Positions 17,024 through 25,577 are shown, counted from the stretch's first letter. The stretch: DNA of 64,000 nucleotides from Clostridiales bacterium (GCA_018365455.1 JAGZJZ010000021.1:55454-119453), one strand, 5' to 3'. Notes: generated by a model not told the origin, from the letters alone. Numbers and translations: made by a program.

Positions 17024-18214
17024 TTGTTAGAGATTATGACAAACGAAGCTGAATCCGCTGCGAAGATTATTGTAATTGGAGTGGGCGGTGCAGGCAATAA
17101 TGCTGTAAATAGAATGGTGGACGATACAATTGGAGGAGTAGAATTTATCGGTGTGAACACAGATAAACAGGCATTGCAGTTATGTAAAGCCCCAACTACA
17201 ATCCAGATTGGTGAGAAATTAACAAAAGGACTCGGCGCAGGAGCACAGCCTCAGGTTGGGCAGCAGGCTGCTGAGGAAAGTGCAGAAGAATTAAAACAGG
17301 CTATGCAGGGTTCTGATATGGTATTCGTTACCTGTGGTATGGGTGGCGGAACCGGAACAGGTGCAGCGCCGGTTGTAGCAGGCCTGGCAAAAGAAATGGG
17401 AATTCTTACCGTTGGTGTTGTAACAAAACCTTTCCGTTTTGAAGCAAAGACACGTATGAATAATGCCCTGACAGGGATTGAAAAATTAAAGGATAACGTG
17501 GATACTTTAATTGTAATTCCGAATGATAAATTATTGGAGATCGTGGACAGAAGAACTACGATGCCGGAAGCACTGAAAAAAGCGGATGAAGTTCTGCAGC
17601 AAGCGGTTCAGGGAATTACAGACCTGATTAATTTACCTGCATTGATCAATCTGGACTTTGCTGATGTTCAGACTGTAATGACAGATAAGGGAATTGCACA
17701 TATCGGTATCGGACAGGCTAAGGGCGATGATAAGGCATTAGAAGCTGTAAAACAGGCAGTATCCAGTCCTCTTCTGGAGACTACCATTGAAGGCGCATCT
17801 CATGTAATCATTAATATTTCCGGTGATATCTCTCTGATGGATGCCAATGATGCAGCAAGTTATGTACAGGAACTTACCGGAGATGATGCGAATATTATCT
17901 TTGGTGCGATGTATGATGATACCTATGCAGATGAAGCAAGCATTACGGTGATTGCAACCGGACTGGACGAGCACACAGGTTCACAGCCATCTGTAAATAA
18001 GAAGATTGTGCCTGAGTACAGCAGTTCTTTTGCAGGAAAAGAAAAGCAGAATACAGGATTTGGTTTCCAGAAGTCTTCAGCACCAAGCAGAAGTACAGTG
18101 AATCAGAACACAAGAACTTCAACTCCAAGTCCATCTGTTGGGAAATTAAGAACTCCGGAAAGCAACGTTGCTGAGAAGAACATTCAGATTCCAGATTTCT
18201 TAAAGAGAAGATAA
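17024..18214 (+). CDS. ftsZ: Cell-division GTPase FtsZ
   Basis: Tubulin homologue forming the Z ring. N-terminal GVGGAGNNAVNRM, the tubulin signature GMGGGTGTGAAPVVA near residue 105, the T7 loop LINLDFADVQTVM, a variable Gln/Ser/Thr-rich linker from about 330, and the C-terminal peptide IPDFLKRR that binds FtsA or SepF. I prefer the TTG at 17024, eight bases after AAGGAGG, over the ATG at 16982, whose first codons would contain that ribosome-binding site. Product 396 residues. It has its own promoter. ftsA does not precede it here, as in many clostridia. Confidence 0.96.
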   Translation: MLEIMTNEAESAAKIIVIGVGGAGNNAVNRMVDDTIGGVEFIGVNTDKQALQLCKAPTTIQIGEKLTKGLGAGAQPQVGQQAAEESAEELKQAMQGSDMVFVTCGMGGGTGTGAAPVVAGLAKEMGILTVGVVTKPFRFEAKTRMNNALTGIEKLKDNVDTLIVIPNDKLLEIVDRRTTMPEALKKADEVLQQAVQGITDLINLPALINLDFADVQTVMTDKGIAHIGIGQAKGDDKALEAVKQAVSSPLLETTIEGASHVIINISGDISLMDANDAASYVQELTGDDANIIFGAMYDDTYADEASITVIATGLDEHTGSQPSVNKKIVPEYSSSFAGKEKQNTGFGFQKSSAPSRSTVNQNTRTSTPSPSVGKLRTPESNVAEKNIQIPDFLKRR

Positions 18215-18265
18215 TAGAATATTAAAACTACGAATGTCATGATAGAGAAAGTATCTGTTTAAAAG

Positions 18266-18296
18266 AAGCCCGGGATAAATAAATTCCGGGCTTGAA
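18266..18296. terminator. Bidirectional terminator between ftsZ and the AraC gene
   Basis: AAGCCCGG (18266-18273) pairs with CCGGGCTT (18286-18293). On the minus strand the stem is followed by TTCTTTT, so it serves the convergent AraC gene best, and possibly ftsZ also. Confidence 0.7.
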
Positions 18297-19193
18297 TTAT
18301 TTGTAGCGCTCTGAAAAAACTTTAATGCTGGAAGCGTATTCACTGGCAGTCATCCCGGTTACTTTCTTAAATTGACGGCTGAAATAATGTATGGATGTGT
18401 ATCCAAGGGTATCAGCGATCTGAGTAAAATTCATATTCTTATTACGGATCAGCTGCTTGGCAGCATCAATTTTAATTTTACAAAAGTAATCAATTATGCC
18501 GCAGTTATTCTTTTCACGGAAAAGCTTTTGCAGCTGGGATCTGCTGATCAGATTATCACGGCAGATTTGCTCTATGGTTAACTGGTTTTGCATATTTCCT
18601 TCCAGATAGTTTACGATACGGTTATAGATTTCTTCATCATTTTTGGCTTTAATGGATTTGGTGATAGGAGTGAGGCTTTGCAGTGCCGTATATCTTCGAT
18701 ATAGCTGGATCAGGATATGTTCCAGGTTAATCTTAATCAGCTGTTGGCTGCCAAACGGATGATCCTGGTTCACTTCCATTTCCTCCAGATAAGGGTCATC
18801 TAAAGGAGATGAGAATGTATGCATCGCTTCAATGATGATTGACGCCAGCAGATTTCTTTCCACTTCCCCGATGGTCAGGATTTTATTTTCAAAAAAGCTC
18901 ATGCGTGGTGAATTACAAATAAACGCAATGACCACCAGATTGGGCGCAGTCAGTCCATTTGCAGTTACGTTATGAAATTCATTTGGTTTGTGAAATATGA
19001 TGTCTCCTTTTTTTAAGGATATCTTATGACTGTCGGACATAACCGACACCTCTCCTTTGTCCACACATAAAAATTCCCAGAAATCATGGGATTCTCCATC
19101 AAATTTAAAGTCACTGGTATATTCAAAATAATGAACGGTGACGATCTGATCAATTCGAAAATCTTCATGAAGTGTTATGCTTTTATAATCCAT
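18297..19193 (-). CDS. AraC-family transcriptional regulator
   Basis: 298-residue regulator with an N-terminal cupin sensor domain (about 1-150; note VDKGEVSVMSDSHKISLKKG and DIIFHKPNEFHNV) and a C-terminal double helix-turn-helix AraC domain (QLTIEQICRDNLISRSQLQK and FTQIADTLGYTSIHYFSRQF). The start is the ATG at 19193, close to GGGGGTAA on the minus strand; a further upstream Met lies 15 codons earlier. It is transcribed away from the sugar-nucleotide operon across a 180-bp gap, so it probably controls that operon and may sense a (N-acetyl)hexose. The ligand is unknown. Confidence 0.88.
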   Translation of the reverse strand: MDYKSITLHEDFRIDQIVTVHYFEYTSDFKFDGESHDFWEFLCVDKGEVSVMSDSHKISLKKGDIIFHKPNEFHNVTANGLTAPNLVVIAFICNSPRMSFFENKILTIGEVERNLLASIIIEAMHTFSSPLDDPYLEEMEVNQDHPFGSQQLIKINLEHILIQLYRRYTALQSLTPITKSIKAKNDEEIYNRIVNYLEGNMQNQLTIEQICRDNLISRSQLQKLFREKNNCGIIDYFCKIKIDAAKQLIRNKNMNFTQIADTLGYTSIHYFSRQFKKVTGMTASEYASSIKVFSERYK

Positions 19194-19279
19194 AAAATTA
19201 CCCCCTTGTAAGCTATAGAATATCGCATTTTTGGACAAAATGCAAATATTAAATACGATAGTGCAAAATTGCTGAAAGA

Positions 19280-19310
19280 TTGTACAAATATTTTTGAGAA
19301 AAGGTATACT
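19280..19310 (+). promoter_or_regulatory. Candidate promoter of the sugar-nucleotide operon
   Basis: TTGTAC at 19280-19285 and TATACT at 19305-19310 are 19 bases apart. The long spacer suggests a weak promoter that needs an activator, which fits the divergent AraC gene. Confidence 0.45.
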
Positions 19311-19372
19311 ATAATGACGTTAATAACAAAGTTAGAGAGTTAAAAATAAAAGTTTAAAGGAGAGGTATGGAT

Positions 19373-20296
19373 ATGAAACCAGTATTGGTGATTATGGCAG
19401 CAGGTATGGGAAGCCGTTATGGAGGATTGAAACAAATTGATCCTGTAGATGAGCAGGGACATATCATTATTGATTTTTCTATTTTTGATGCAGTAAAAGC
19501 AGGATTTGAAAAAGTTGTTTTTATTATCAAAAAAGAAGATGAAGCAGATTTTAAAGAATGCATTGGAGACCGGATGAGCAAAAAAATGGATGTTTCTTAT
19601 GTATACCAGGATTTACATAATCTGCCGGGAGGATTTACAGTACCAGAGGGGAGAGTAAAACCCTGGGGAACCGGACATGCAATTGCAAGCTGCCTGGGAA
19701 AAGTGGACGGACCGTTTGCGGTTATCAACGCAGATGATTATTATGGGCAGCATGCATTTGAAACCATTTACAATTATCTGAATACCCATGAGGATGACGA
19801 ACAGTACCGTTATACCATGGTGGGATACGTTTTAGAAAATACATTGACAGACCATGGTCATGTTGCAAGAGGTGTCTGTGTAACAGACGAGCAGGGATAT
19901 CTTGTTGGAATTCATGAAAGAACCCGCATCGAAAAACGTGGTGAAGGCGCAGCATATACGGAAGATGACGGAAAAACCTGGACGGAAATTCCAAAAGGAA
20001 GTACCGTGTCTATGAATATGTGGGGATTTTCCAAGAGTATTTTAGAGGAACTTCAAAACAGGTTTGCGGCATTCCTGGAAGAAAATTTAGAGAGCAATCC
20101 TCTAAAATGCGAATATTTCTTACCGACTGTAGTAGGAGAACTTCTGGAGGAAGGAAAGGCAACCGTAGAGGTATTGAAATCTTCTGACAGATGGTACGGC
20201 GTTACCTATAAAGAAGATAAAGAGGTAGTAGTAGAAGCCGTTAAGAATTTTAAAATACAGGGATTATATCCGGATAGATTGTGGGAGGAACAGTAA
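19373..20296 (+). CDS. Sugar-phosphate nucleotidyltransferase, paralogue 1
   Basis: NTP_transferase-fold enzyme expected to make an NDP-sugar from a sugar 1-phosphate. Signature VIMAAGMGSRYGGLKQIDP at residues 6-24 (the GxGSR nucleotide loop), VINADDYYG (metal-binding Asp) near 120 and NPLKCEYFLPTVV near 245. It is strongly similar end to end to the product of 21543-22463. The ATG at 19373 is nine bases from the GGAG of AAAGGAGAGG; an ATG two codons earlier is too close. It overlaps the kinase gene by one base (TAATG). Substrate unknown: UTP with glucose-, galactose- or N-acetylhexosamine-1-phosphate are all possible. Confidence 0.82.
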   Translation: MKPVLVIMAAGMGSRYGGLKQIDPVDEQGHIIIDFSIFDAVKAGFEKVVFIIKKEDEADFKECIGDRMSKKMDVSYVYQDLHNLPGGFTVPEGRVKPWGTGHAIASCLGKVDGPFAVINADDYYGQHAFETIYNYLNTHEDDEQYRYTMVGYVLENTLTDHGHVARGVCVTDEQGYLVGIHERTRIEKRGEGAAYTEDDGKTWTEIPKGSTVSMNMWGFSKSILEELQNRFAAFLEENLESNPLKCEYFLPTVVGELLEEGKATVEVLKSSDRWYGVTYKEDKEVVVEAVKNFKIQGLYPDRLWEEQ

Positions 20297-21411
20297 TGGC
20301 AAAAGATGATACATGCAGCAAGATGGAGGAAGTGATTCAGCATTTTCAATATGAAGGAGTCTTTCAGAGCGGGAATGCTTATGGAAGCGGACATATCAAT
20401 GATACATTTTTACTGATATTTGATAAAGAGGACGGCAGTGTAAAAAGATATATTCTACAGCGTATGAATCATGAGATCTTCAAAAATCCTGTAGAGTTAA
20501 TGGAGAACATCGTAAATGTGACCTCTTTCCTCAGAAAAAAAATCATTCAGATGGGCGGTGACCCGGAAAGAGAGACTTTAAATGTGATTCCTACATTGGA
20601 AGGCGCTAATTATTATGTGGACTCTAACGGTGAATACTGGCGCAGCTATGGATTCATTGAGGGTGCAACCAGCTACGATGCGGTTGAGAAACCGGATGAT
20701 TTCTATCAGAGCGCCGTGGCATTCGGTAATTTCCAAAGACTTTTATCTGACTACCCAGCCAAAACACTTCATGAAACCATCAAAGATTTTCATAATACAA
20801 TCGATCGTTTTGACAAGTTTAAAAAAGCGGTTGAAGAGGATGTTTGCCAAAGGGCGAAAGATGTTCAGCCGGAAATTCAATTTGTTCTGGATCGGGAAGC
20901 AGATGCCCATATTCTTTGTGACATGCTGGAAAAAGGGGAACTCCCTCTTCGCGTTACCCACAATGACACCAAGTTAAACAATATCATGATTGATGATAAG
21001 ACCGGAAAAGGTATATGCGTCATTGATCTGGATACGGTAATGCCAGGTTTGGCATTGAATGACTTTGGAGATTCCATCCGTTTTGGCGCCAGCACCGGTG
21101 CCGAAGATGAACAGGATTTATCGAAAATTTCCTGTGACATGAATCTGTTTGCACTGTATACCAAAGGATATGTGGAAGGATGCGCAGGCAGCCTTACGGA
21201 GATGGAAATAAAAATGCTTCCCACTGGTGCCAAGCTTATGACATTTGAATGCGGCATGCGTTTTTTGACAGACTATCTGCAAGGGGATACATATTTTAAA
21301 ATACATCGTGACAAGCAGAATGTTGACAGATGCCGTACCCAGTTTAAACTGGTGGCGGATATGGAAGAGAAGTGGGATGAAATGGCGGATATTGTAGAAA
21401 AATATCTATAA
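20296..21411 (+). CDS. NahK-like N-acetylhexosamine/hexose kinase (APH fold)
   Basis: Aminoglycoside-phosphotransferase-fold kinase of 371 residues. The catalytic motif is RVTHNDTKLNNIMID near residue 221 and the metal-binding motif VIDLDTVMPG near 245. The start (GSGHINDTFLLIF) resembles the glycine-rich region of Bifidobacterium NahK, which makes GlcNAc/GalNAc 1-phosphate in lacto-N-biose use. Position between two nucleotidyltransferases and upstream of galE supports a sugar 1-kinase feeding UDP-sugar synthesis. The ATG overlaps the preceding stop, with GGGAGG upstream. No lacto-N-biose phosphorylase is in the window, so the physiological substrate is open. Confidence 0.8.
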   Translation: MAKDDTCSKMEEVIQHFQYEGVFQSGNAYGSGHINDTFLLIFDKEDGSVKRYILQRMNHEIFKNPVELMENIVNVTSFLRKKIIQMGGDPERETLNVIPTLEGANYYVDSNGEYWRSYGFIEGATSYDAVEKPDDFYQSAVAFGNFQRLLSDYPAKTLHETIKDFHNTIDRFDKFKKAVEEDVCQRAKDVQPEIQFVLDREADAHILCDMLEKGELPLRVTHNDTKLNNIMIDDKTGKGICVIDLDTVMPGLALNDFGDSIRFGASTGAEDEQDLSKISCDMNLFALYTKGYVEGCAGSLTEMEIKMLPTGAKLMTFECGMRFLTDYLQGDTYFKIHRDKQNVDRCRTQFKLVADMEEKWDEMADIVEKYL

Positions 21412-21473
21412 TTTTAACCGTTCATTAGGAAAAGGGGGTGCCCAAAACCCTTCTTATGTGATAAACTTACTAC

Positions 21474-21500
21474 CAGAGCGTGTTGGGAAATTTATTTTTC
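21474..21500 (+). repeat. Dispersed GAGCGTGTTT repeat, weak copy H
   Basis: AGAGCGTGTTGGGAAATTTA resembles the left end of the repeat, in the leader of the second nucleotidyltransferase gene. The right half is not recognisable. Confidence 0.35.
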
Positions 21501-21542
21501 AAATATGCTGGGTAATGATTTAAGTTTAAACGGAGGAAGAAT

Positions 21543-22463
21543 ATGAGCAAACCAGTTTTAGTGATCATGGCAGCCGGAATGGGCAGCAGATATGGCGGCT
21601 TAAAGCAGATTGATCCGGTAGATGAACAGGGACATATGATTATTGATTTTTCCATTTATGATGCGATTCGGGCCGGCTTTCAAAAAGTGGTATTTATTAT
21701 CAAAAAAGAGAATGAAGCGGATTTTCGGGCTGCAATTGGCAACAGGATGGAGCGGCAACTGGAAGTGGAGTATGTGTATCAGGAAATGAACAGCCTGCCG
21801 GCAGGATATGAGGTGCCCGAAGGGCGTCAGAAGCCATTTGGAACAGGTCATGCAGTGCTAAGCTGCAGCAGTGTGGTAGATGGTCCATTTGCGGTAATTA
21901 ACGCAGATGATTACTATGGACGCCATGCGTACCAGATGATTTATGATTATCTCTCCAACCACCAGGATGATGAGAAATATCGTTACACAATGGTTGGATA
22001 TATTCTTGAAAATACCCTTACGGATAATGGTCATGTCGCAAGAGGCGTATGTGTGACGGATGAGCAGCATTATCTCACAGGAATTAATGAAAGAACCCAT
22101 ATTGAAAAGAGAAATGGTAATGCAGAATATACGGAAAACGATGGGGCAACCTGGACTAGGATACCGGAAGGAAGCACCGTTTCTATGAACATGTGGGGAT
22201 TTTCAGCCAGTATCCTTCAGGAGTTAAAAGAACGGTTTCCAAAATTTTTGGATCAGAATCTGAAAACGAATCCGTTAAAATGTGAGTATTTTCTGCCTAC
22301 CGTGGTAAATGACCTGATTGATGAGGGAAAAGCAACGGTAGAGGTTTTGAAGTCTTTGGATAAGTGGTATGGTGTCACTTACAAAGAAGATAAAGAATAT
22401 GTTGTAAATGCAATTCAGAACCTGAAGAAGTCAGGACTGTATCCAGAGTTCTTATGGAAATAA
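21543..22463 (+). CDS. Sugar-phosphate nucleotidyltransferase, paralogue 2
   Basis: Second copy of the enzyme at 19373, 306 residues, with the same loops: VIMAAGMGSRYGGLKQIDP, VINADDYYGRHAY and NPLKCEYFLPTVVNDL. Long identical stretches are interspersed with substitutions concentrated in residues 60-115 (next to the sugar-binding side) and in the region of 190-205, as expected if the two copies prefer different sugar phosphates. CGGAGGA lies before the ATG. A 131-bp gap from the kinase contains a weak copy of a dispersed repeat. It probably belongs to the same operon. Confidence 0.82.
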   Translation: MSKPVLVIMAAGMGSRYGGLKQIDPVDEQGHMIIDFSIYDAIRAGFQKVVFIIKKENEADFRAAIGNRMERQLEVEYVYQEMNSLPAGYEVPEGRQKPFGTGHAVLSCSSVVDGPFAVINADDYYGRHAYQMIYDYLSNHQDDEKYRYTMVGYILENTLTDNGHVARGVCVTDEQHYLTGINERTHIEKRNGNAEYTENDGATWTRIPEGSTVSMNMWGFSASILQELKERFPKFLDQNLKTNPLKCEYFLPTVVNDLIDEGKATVEVLKSLDKWYGVTYKEDKEYVVNAIQNLKKSGLYPEFLWK

Positions 22464-22552
22464 TATGGAAAAAAATGTTGCGAAATATACAGAGTAGGTA
22501 TAGACTAGAAGAGAAACAAATTCAATTGGCATAGAATGAGGAGGAGCACATC

Positions 22553-23569
22553 ATGGTAATTTTAGTTACAGGCGGTGCAGGTTATATCGGCAGTCATACA
22601 TGTATTGAGTTATTAAAGGCAGGATACGATGTGGTTGTAGTAGACAATCTTTACAATTCAAGTGAAAAGGCAATTAAAAGAGTAGAAGAGATCTCAGGTA
22701 AAAATGTTACTTTTTATAAAGCTGATATCCTGGACAGAGAAAAATTAAATGAAATTTTTGATAAAGAATCCATTGATTCCGTAATTCATTTTGCAGGTTT
22801 AAAAGCAGTTGGCGAATCCGTGGCTAAGCCATTGGAATACTATCATAACAACATGACAGGTACCTTTATCCTGTGCGAAGTAATGAGAGACCATAATGTA
22901 AAGAACATCATCTTCAGTTCTTCTGCTACTGTATATGGAGATCCGGCATTTATTCCGATTACAGAGGAATGCCCAAAAGGAAAGATTACAAATCCTTATG
23001 GACAGACAAAAGGTATGCTGGAGCAGGTTTTAACAGACCTTCATGTTGCTGACCCGGAATGGAATGTGGTATTGCTTCGTTACTTTAATCCTATTGGAGC
23101 ACATAAGAGCGGATTGATTGGAGAAGATCCGAAAGGAATCCCAAATAACCTGGTACCATACATAGCACAGGTAGCAGTAGGTAAATTAGAGTGTCTCGGC
23201 GTATTTGGCGATGATTATGATACTCCTGACGGAACCGGTGTCCGTGATTATATCCACGTAGTAGACCTGGCTGTAGGACACGTAAAAGCATTAAAGAAGA
23301 TAGAAGAAAAAGCAGGCGTAAATATCTATAATCTGGGAACTGGAAATGGATACAGTGTTCTCCAGGTAGTGAAGGCATTTGAAAAAGCTTGTGGAAAGCC
23401 AATCAAATATCAGATCAAACCCCGCCGGGCTGGTGATATTGCAACTTGCTATTCGGATGCAGCAAAAGCAAAAGAAGAGCTGGGCTGGGTAGCGGAAAGA
23501 GGCATCGAGGAAATGTGTGAAGATTCCTGGAGATGGCAGAGCAATAATCCTAACGGATATGAAGAGTAA
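22553..23569 (+). CDS. galE: UDP-glucose 4-epimerase
   Basis: Extended short-chain dehydrogenase that interconverts UDP-glucose and UDP-galactose, and in some members UDP-GlcNAc and UDP-GalNAc. NAD loop VTGGAGYIGSHTCIELL at the N-terminus, catalytic SSSATVYGDP and NPYGQTK (Ser and YxxxK), LRYFNPIGAH, and GVRDYIHVVDLA. The 338-residue length is standard. GAGGAGGA precedes the ATG. Last gene of the sugar-nucleotide operon, followed by a terminator. Whether it accepts N-acetyl sugars depends on a single gatekeeper residue I cannot place with certainty. Confidence 0.95.
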   Translation: MVILVTGGAGYIGSHTCIELLKAGYDVVVVDNLYNSSEKAIKRVEEISGKNVTFYKADILDREKLNEIFDKESIDSVIHFAGLKAVGESVAKPLEYYHNNMTGTFILCEVMRDHNVKNIIFSSSATVYGDPAFIPITEECPKGKITNPYGQTKGMLEQVLTDLHVADPEWNVVLLRYFNPIGAHKSGLIGEDPKGIPNNLVPYIAQVAVGKLECLGVFGDDYDTPDGTGVRDYIHVVDLAVGHVKALKKIEEKAGVNIYNLGTGNGYSVLQVVKAFEKACGKPIKYQIKPRRAGDIATCYSDAAKAKEELGWVAERGIEEMCEDSWRWQSNNPNGYEE

Positions 23570-23622
23570 GCAGGAAAAGGCTATGGGCAGTAGAAAAAAA
23601 TTGCTGTAGCTGCATAGTAGCA

Positions 23623-23655
23623 GGACCGGTGTAATCATACACTGGTTCTGTTTTT
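23623..23655 (+). terminator. Terminator of galE
   Basis: GGACCGGTGT (23623-23632) pairs with ACACTGGTTC (23639-23648) including G-U pairs, six-base loop, followed by TTTTT. Confidence 0.85.
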
Positions 23656-23725
23656 AATTACCGCGAGCAACGAGCCAAACGGACACGCCGGCGTGTCCGT
23701 TTGACGACTGCCGCGAGGGTTGCGG
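23655..23725 (+). repeat. Palindromic dispersed repeat, copy 1
   Basis: Centre 23676-23703 is a perfect 28-bp palindrome (arm CAAACGGACACGCC). The flanks ACCGCGAGCAACGAGC and CGACTGCCGCGAGG also appear, in reverse complement, in the copy at 28803-28866. Confidence 0.8.
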
Positions 23726-23962
23726 AACGACCAGTGGACGAAAATAAACAGCAAAATAAATGAAAACTTATTGACATATGAATACAAATAAGATAAAATA
23801 TAAATCACATAAACGCAATAACAATCTTAGGGAACTGTATTCCCATTCTGAAAAAATTTGACAGACAATTCTTAAAAACCCCAATCAAATTAATGGTACC
23901 TTGAAAACTAAATAGACTTTGGAAATAGTATATGATAAAATAGAAAACACGAGGTGAATCGG

Positions 23963-24535
23963 ATGGAAAATACCATTTTATTAAAAGAAATTGGCAAAAT
24001 GTTTGAGTCGCAGGAGAAAAAAATTGACCAGCGATTTGCAGAGCAGGATAAGCGGATAGATCAAAAATTTGCAGAGCAGGATAAGCGGATAGATCAGAAA
24101 TTTGCAGAGCAAGATAAGCGGATAGATCAGAAATTTGCAGAGCAGGATAAGTTGATTCATCAGCAATTTGCAGAACAGGATAATAATAACGCTCAATGGA
24201 GAAGCGGTCTGAAAACCGAGTTTGACGCAGCATTTGAAAAGAATAAAAAGGAATTTGATGCAAAACTCGATGCGATGGAAGCCAAGATTGACCAGAATAT
24301 GAGTAAAAGGTTAGAGCCGCTTCAGAAGGAGATACTTGCATTCCATAGTGAAATGCATAATATGAATCTTAGAATGGAGCGGGTTGAGAATAAGGTAGAT
24401 GAGCTTAATGACATTACCAGGAATTTGAACCGGAAGATTGATGATCATACGGATAAGATTATGAATAATTTTGTAAAGATTATGGAAACACAGACTATTT
24501 TAGGAGAACATGGGCGGAAGCTGGAACTGGCTTAA
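23963..24535 (+). CDS. Coiled-coil protein with hendecad repeats
   Basis: 190-residue, highly charged, all-helical protein of unknown function. After a short N-terminus it carries five 11-residue units built on FAEQDKRIDQK (24035-24199), the last two degenerate (FAEQDKLIHQQ, FAEQDNNNAQW). An 11-residue period predicts a right-handed or straightened coiled coil. A second coiled-coil stretch follows (DAKLDAMEAKIDQNM; MERVENKVDELNDITRNL). No signal peptide or membrane segment. The ATG at 23963 follows GAGGTGA; a GTG nine bases earlier overlaps that site. Neighbours give no functional clue. Confidence 0.75.
   Translation: MENTILLKEIGKMFESQEKKIDQRFAEQDKRIDQKFAEQDKRIDQKFAEQDKRIDQKFAEQDKLIHQQFAEQDNNNAQWRSGLKTEFDAAFEKNKKEFDAKLDAMEAKIDQNMSKRLEPLQKEILAFHSEMHNMNLRMERVENKVDELNDITRNLNRKIDDHTDKIMNNFVKIMETQTILGEHGRKLELA
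24035..24199 (+). repeat. Tandem 33-bp repeat inside the coiled-coil gene
   Basis: Five in-frame 33-bp units, the first three nearly identical at the DNA level, so copy number may change by slippage or recombination. Confidence 0.85.
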
Positions 24536-24641
24536 TTATTTTTTACCGCGGTCAAACAGGCTCTAGGGTCAGGATGTAATTTTAAAACCAGATCCAAATC
24601 CCGCAGCATTTAATCAAATACATGATGAGGAGTGGTACAGT

Positions 24642-25409
24642 ATGGATTTATCAGTTAAAGTCAGGAATATTTCTATTGGTGAAGGAAGACCGAAGATATG
24701 CGTTCCCATAGTGGGGGGAAGTAAAGAGAGAATATTGGAAACTGCCCTGAAGATTACGGCACGTCCAATTGATATGGTGGAGTGGCGTGTGGACTTCTTT
24801 GATTATGTAATGAATCAAAAAAAGATGGCAGAAACCCTCAAAGAATTGCGCAAGATACTTGGTGATATTCCGTTGCTGTTTACATTCCGCACGGTTGACG
24901 AGGGAGGAAAGTGCCCGATTGAAATGAAGGATTATGTTGAACTGAATCTGCATGCGGTAAAAACGGGATATATTGATTTAGTGGATGTGGAAATTTTTCG
25001 CGGAGAAGAAGTGAGTGCTCCAATTGTGAAAAGTGCTCATCGCCACGGGGTTAAGGTGGTGGGCTCCAACCATGATTTTGAGAAGACTCCCACGAAAGAT
25101 GAAATTGTAGCACGTTTGCAGAAAATGCAAAAAGCTGGTGTCGATATTACGAAGATAGCCGTTATGCCAAACAGCAGCCAGGATGTATTAACACTTTTAG
25201 ATGCTACCCTGTCAATGAAGGAGTCGTTGGCGGACAGGCCTTTCGTTACCATGTCAATGGGAAGCATGGGTTTTGTCAGCAGAATTACCGGCGAAATATT
25301 TGGCTCGGCTGTGACTTTTGGAGCAGTAGGTCAAGTTTCGGCTCCGGGACAGATCCCGGTAGAAAAACTGGAACAGGTATTAAATATCATTGGCAGATAT
25401 GGTTTGTAA
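24642..25409 (+). CDS. aroD: 3-dehydroquinate dehydratase, type I
   Basis: Cytoplasmic class I enzyme of the shikimate pathway, forming a Schiff base with 3-dehydroquinate. Motifs: PICVPIVGGS near the start with EWRVDFFDYV (substrate-binding Glu and Arg), catalytic His in GSNHDFEKTP near residue 145, Schiff-base Lys in DITKIAVMPNS near 172, and MSMGSMGFVSRI with VGQVSAPGQIPVEKL at the C-terminus. Length 255 is normal. GAGGAG precedes the ATG. No other aro gene is nearby; it may serve aromatic synthesis or quinate/shikimate catabolism. Confidence 0.95.
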   Translation: MDLSVKVRNISIGEGRPKICVPIVGGSKERILETALKITARPIDMVEWRVDFFDYVMNQKKMAETLKELRKILGDIPLLFTFRTVDEGGKCPIEMKDYVELNLHAVKTGYIDLVDVEIFRGEEVSAPIVKSAHRHGVKVVGSNHDFEKTPTKDEIVARLQKMQKAGVDITKIAVMPNSSQDVLTLLDATLSMKESLADRPFVTMSMGSMGFVSRITGEIFGSAVTFGAVGQVSAPGQIPVEKLEQVLNIIGRYGL

Positions 25410-25453
25410 AGTGATTTTGAAACAGGGTTCAGAACATGTTTGGAAGGTCAGGC

Positions 25454-25470
25454 TGTCGAGGTCTGTCGAA
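25454..25470 (+). promoter_or_regulatory. Two Spo0A boxes upstream of spoIIGA
   Basis: TGTCGAG (25454-25460) and TGTCGAA (25464-25470) lie in tandem 10 bp apart, about 27 bp upstream of the -35. The second matches the Spo0A consensus exactly. Confidence 0.72.
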
Positions 25471-25496
25471 GAAAAATTGAATATAGCGTTGCGTTT

Positions 25497-25529
25497 TTGA
25501 CAAAACTCACACCCCCTATCACCTATAAT
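25497..25529 (+). promoter_or_regulatory. spoIIG promoter with extended spacer
   Basis: A perfect TTGACA (25497-25502) and a perfect TATAAT (25524-25529) are separated by 21 bases instead of 17. The spoIIG promoter of Bacillus subtilis has the same peculiarity (consensus elements with a 22-bp spacer), which makes it depend on Spo0A~P. The arrangement with two 0A boxes upstream strongly supports Spo0A activation of spoIIGA-sigE. Confidence 0.82.
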
Positions 25530-25577
25530 GGATAGTGCTTGGATCAAAGCATTCATTTTGGTGGCAGGGGGTGTTTT

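Larger units (their letters stand above)
23570..23962 (+). other. galE to coiled-coil gene intergenic region
   Basis: Contains the galE terminator and one copy of the palindromic dispersed repeat. The rest (about 23730-23950) is AT-rich with no recognised gene or promoter of good quality. Confidence 0.5.

Noticed and set aside
23981..24196. Leu/Ile-rich minus-strand open frame with repeated segments
   Set aside because: It is the antisense image of the hendecad repeats and has no start signal.
24035..24199. Possible CRISPR-like array because of regular 33-bp repeats
   Set aside because: The repeats are in frame, contiguous without spacers, and encode a coiled coil; no cas genes are present.
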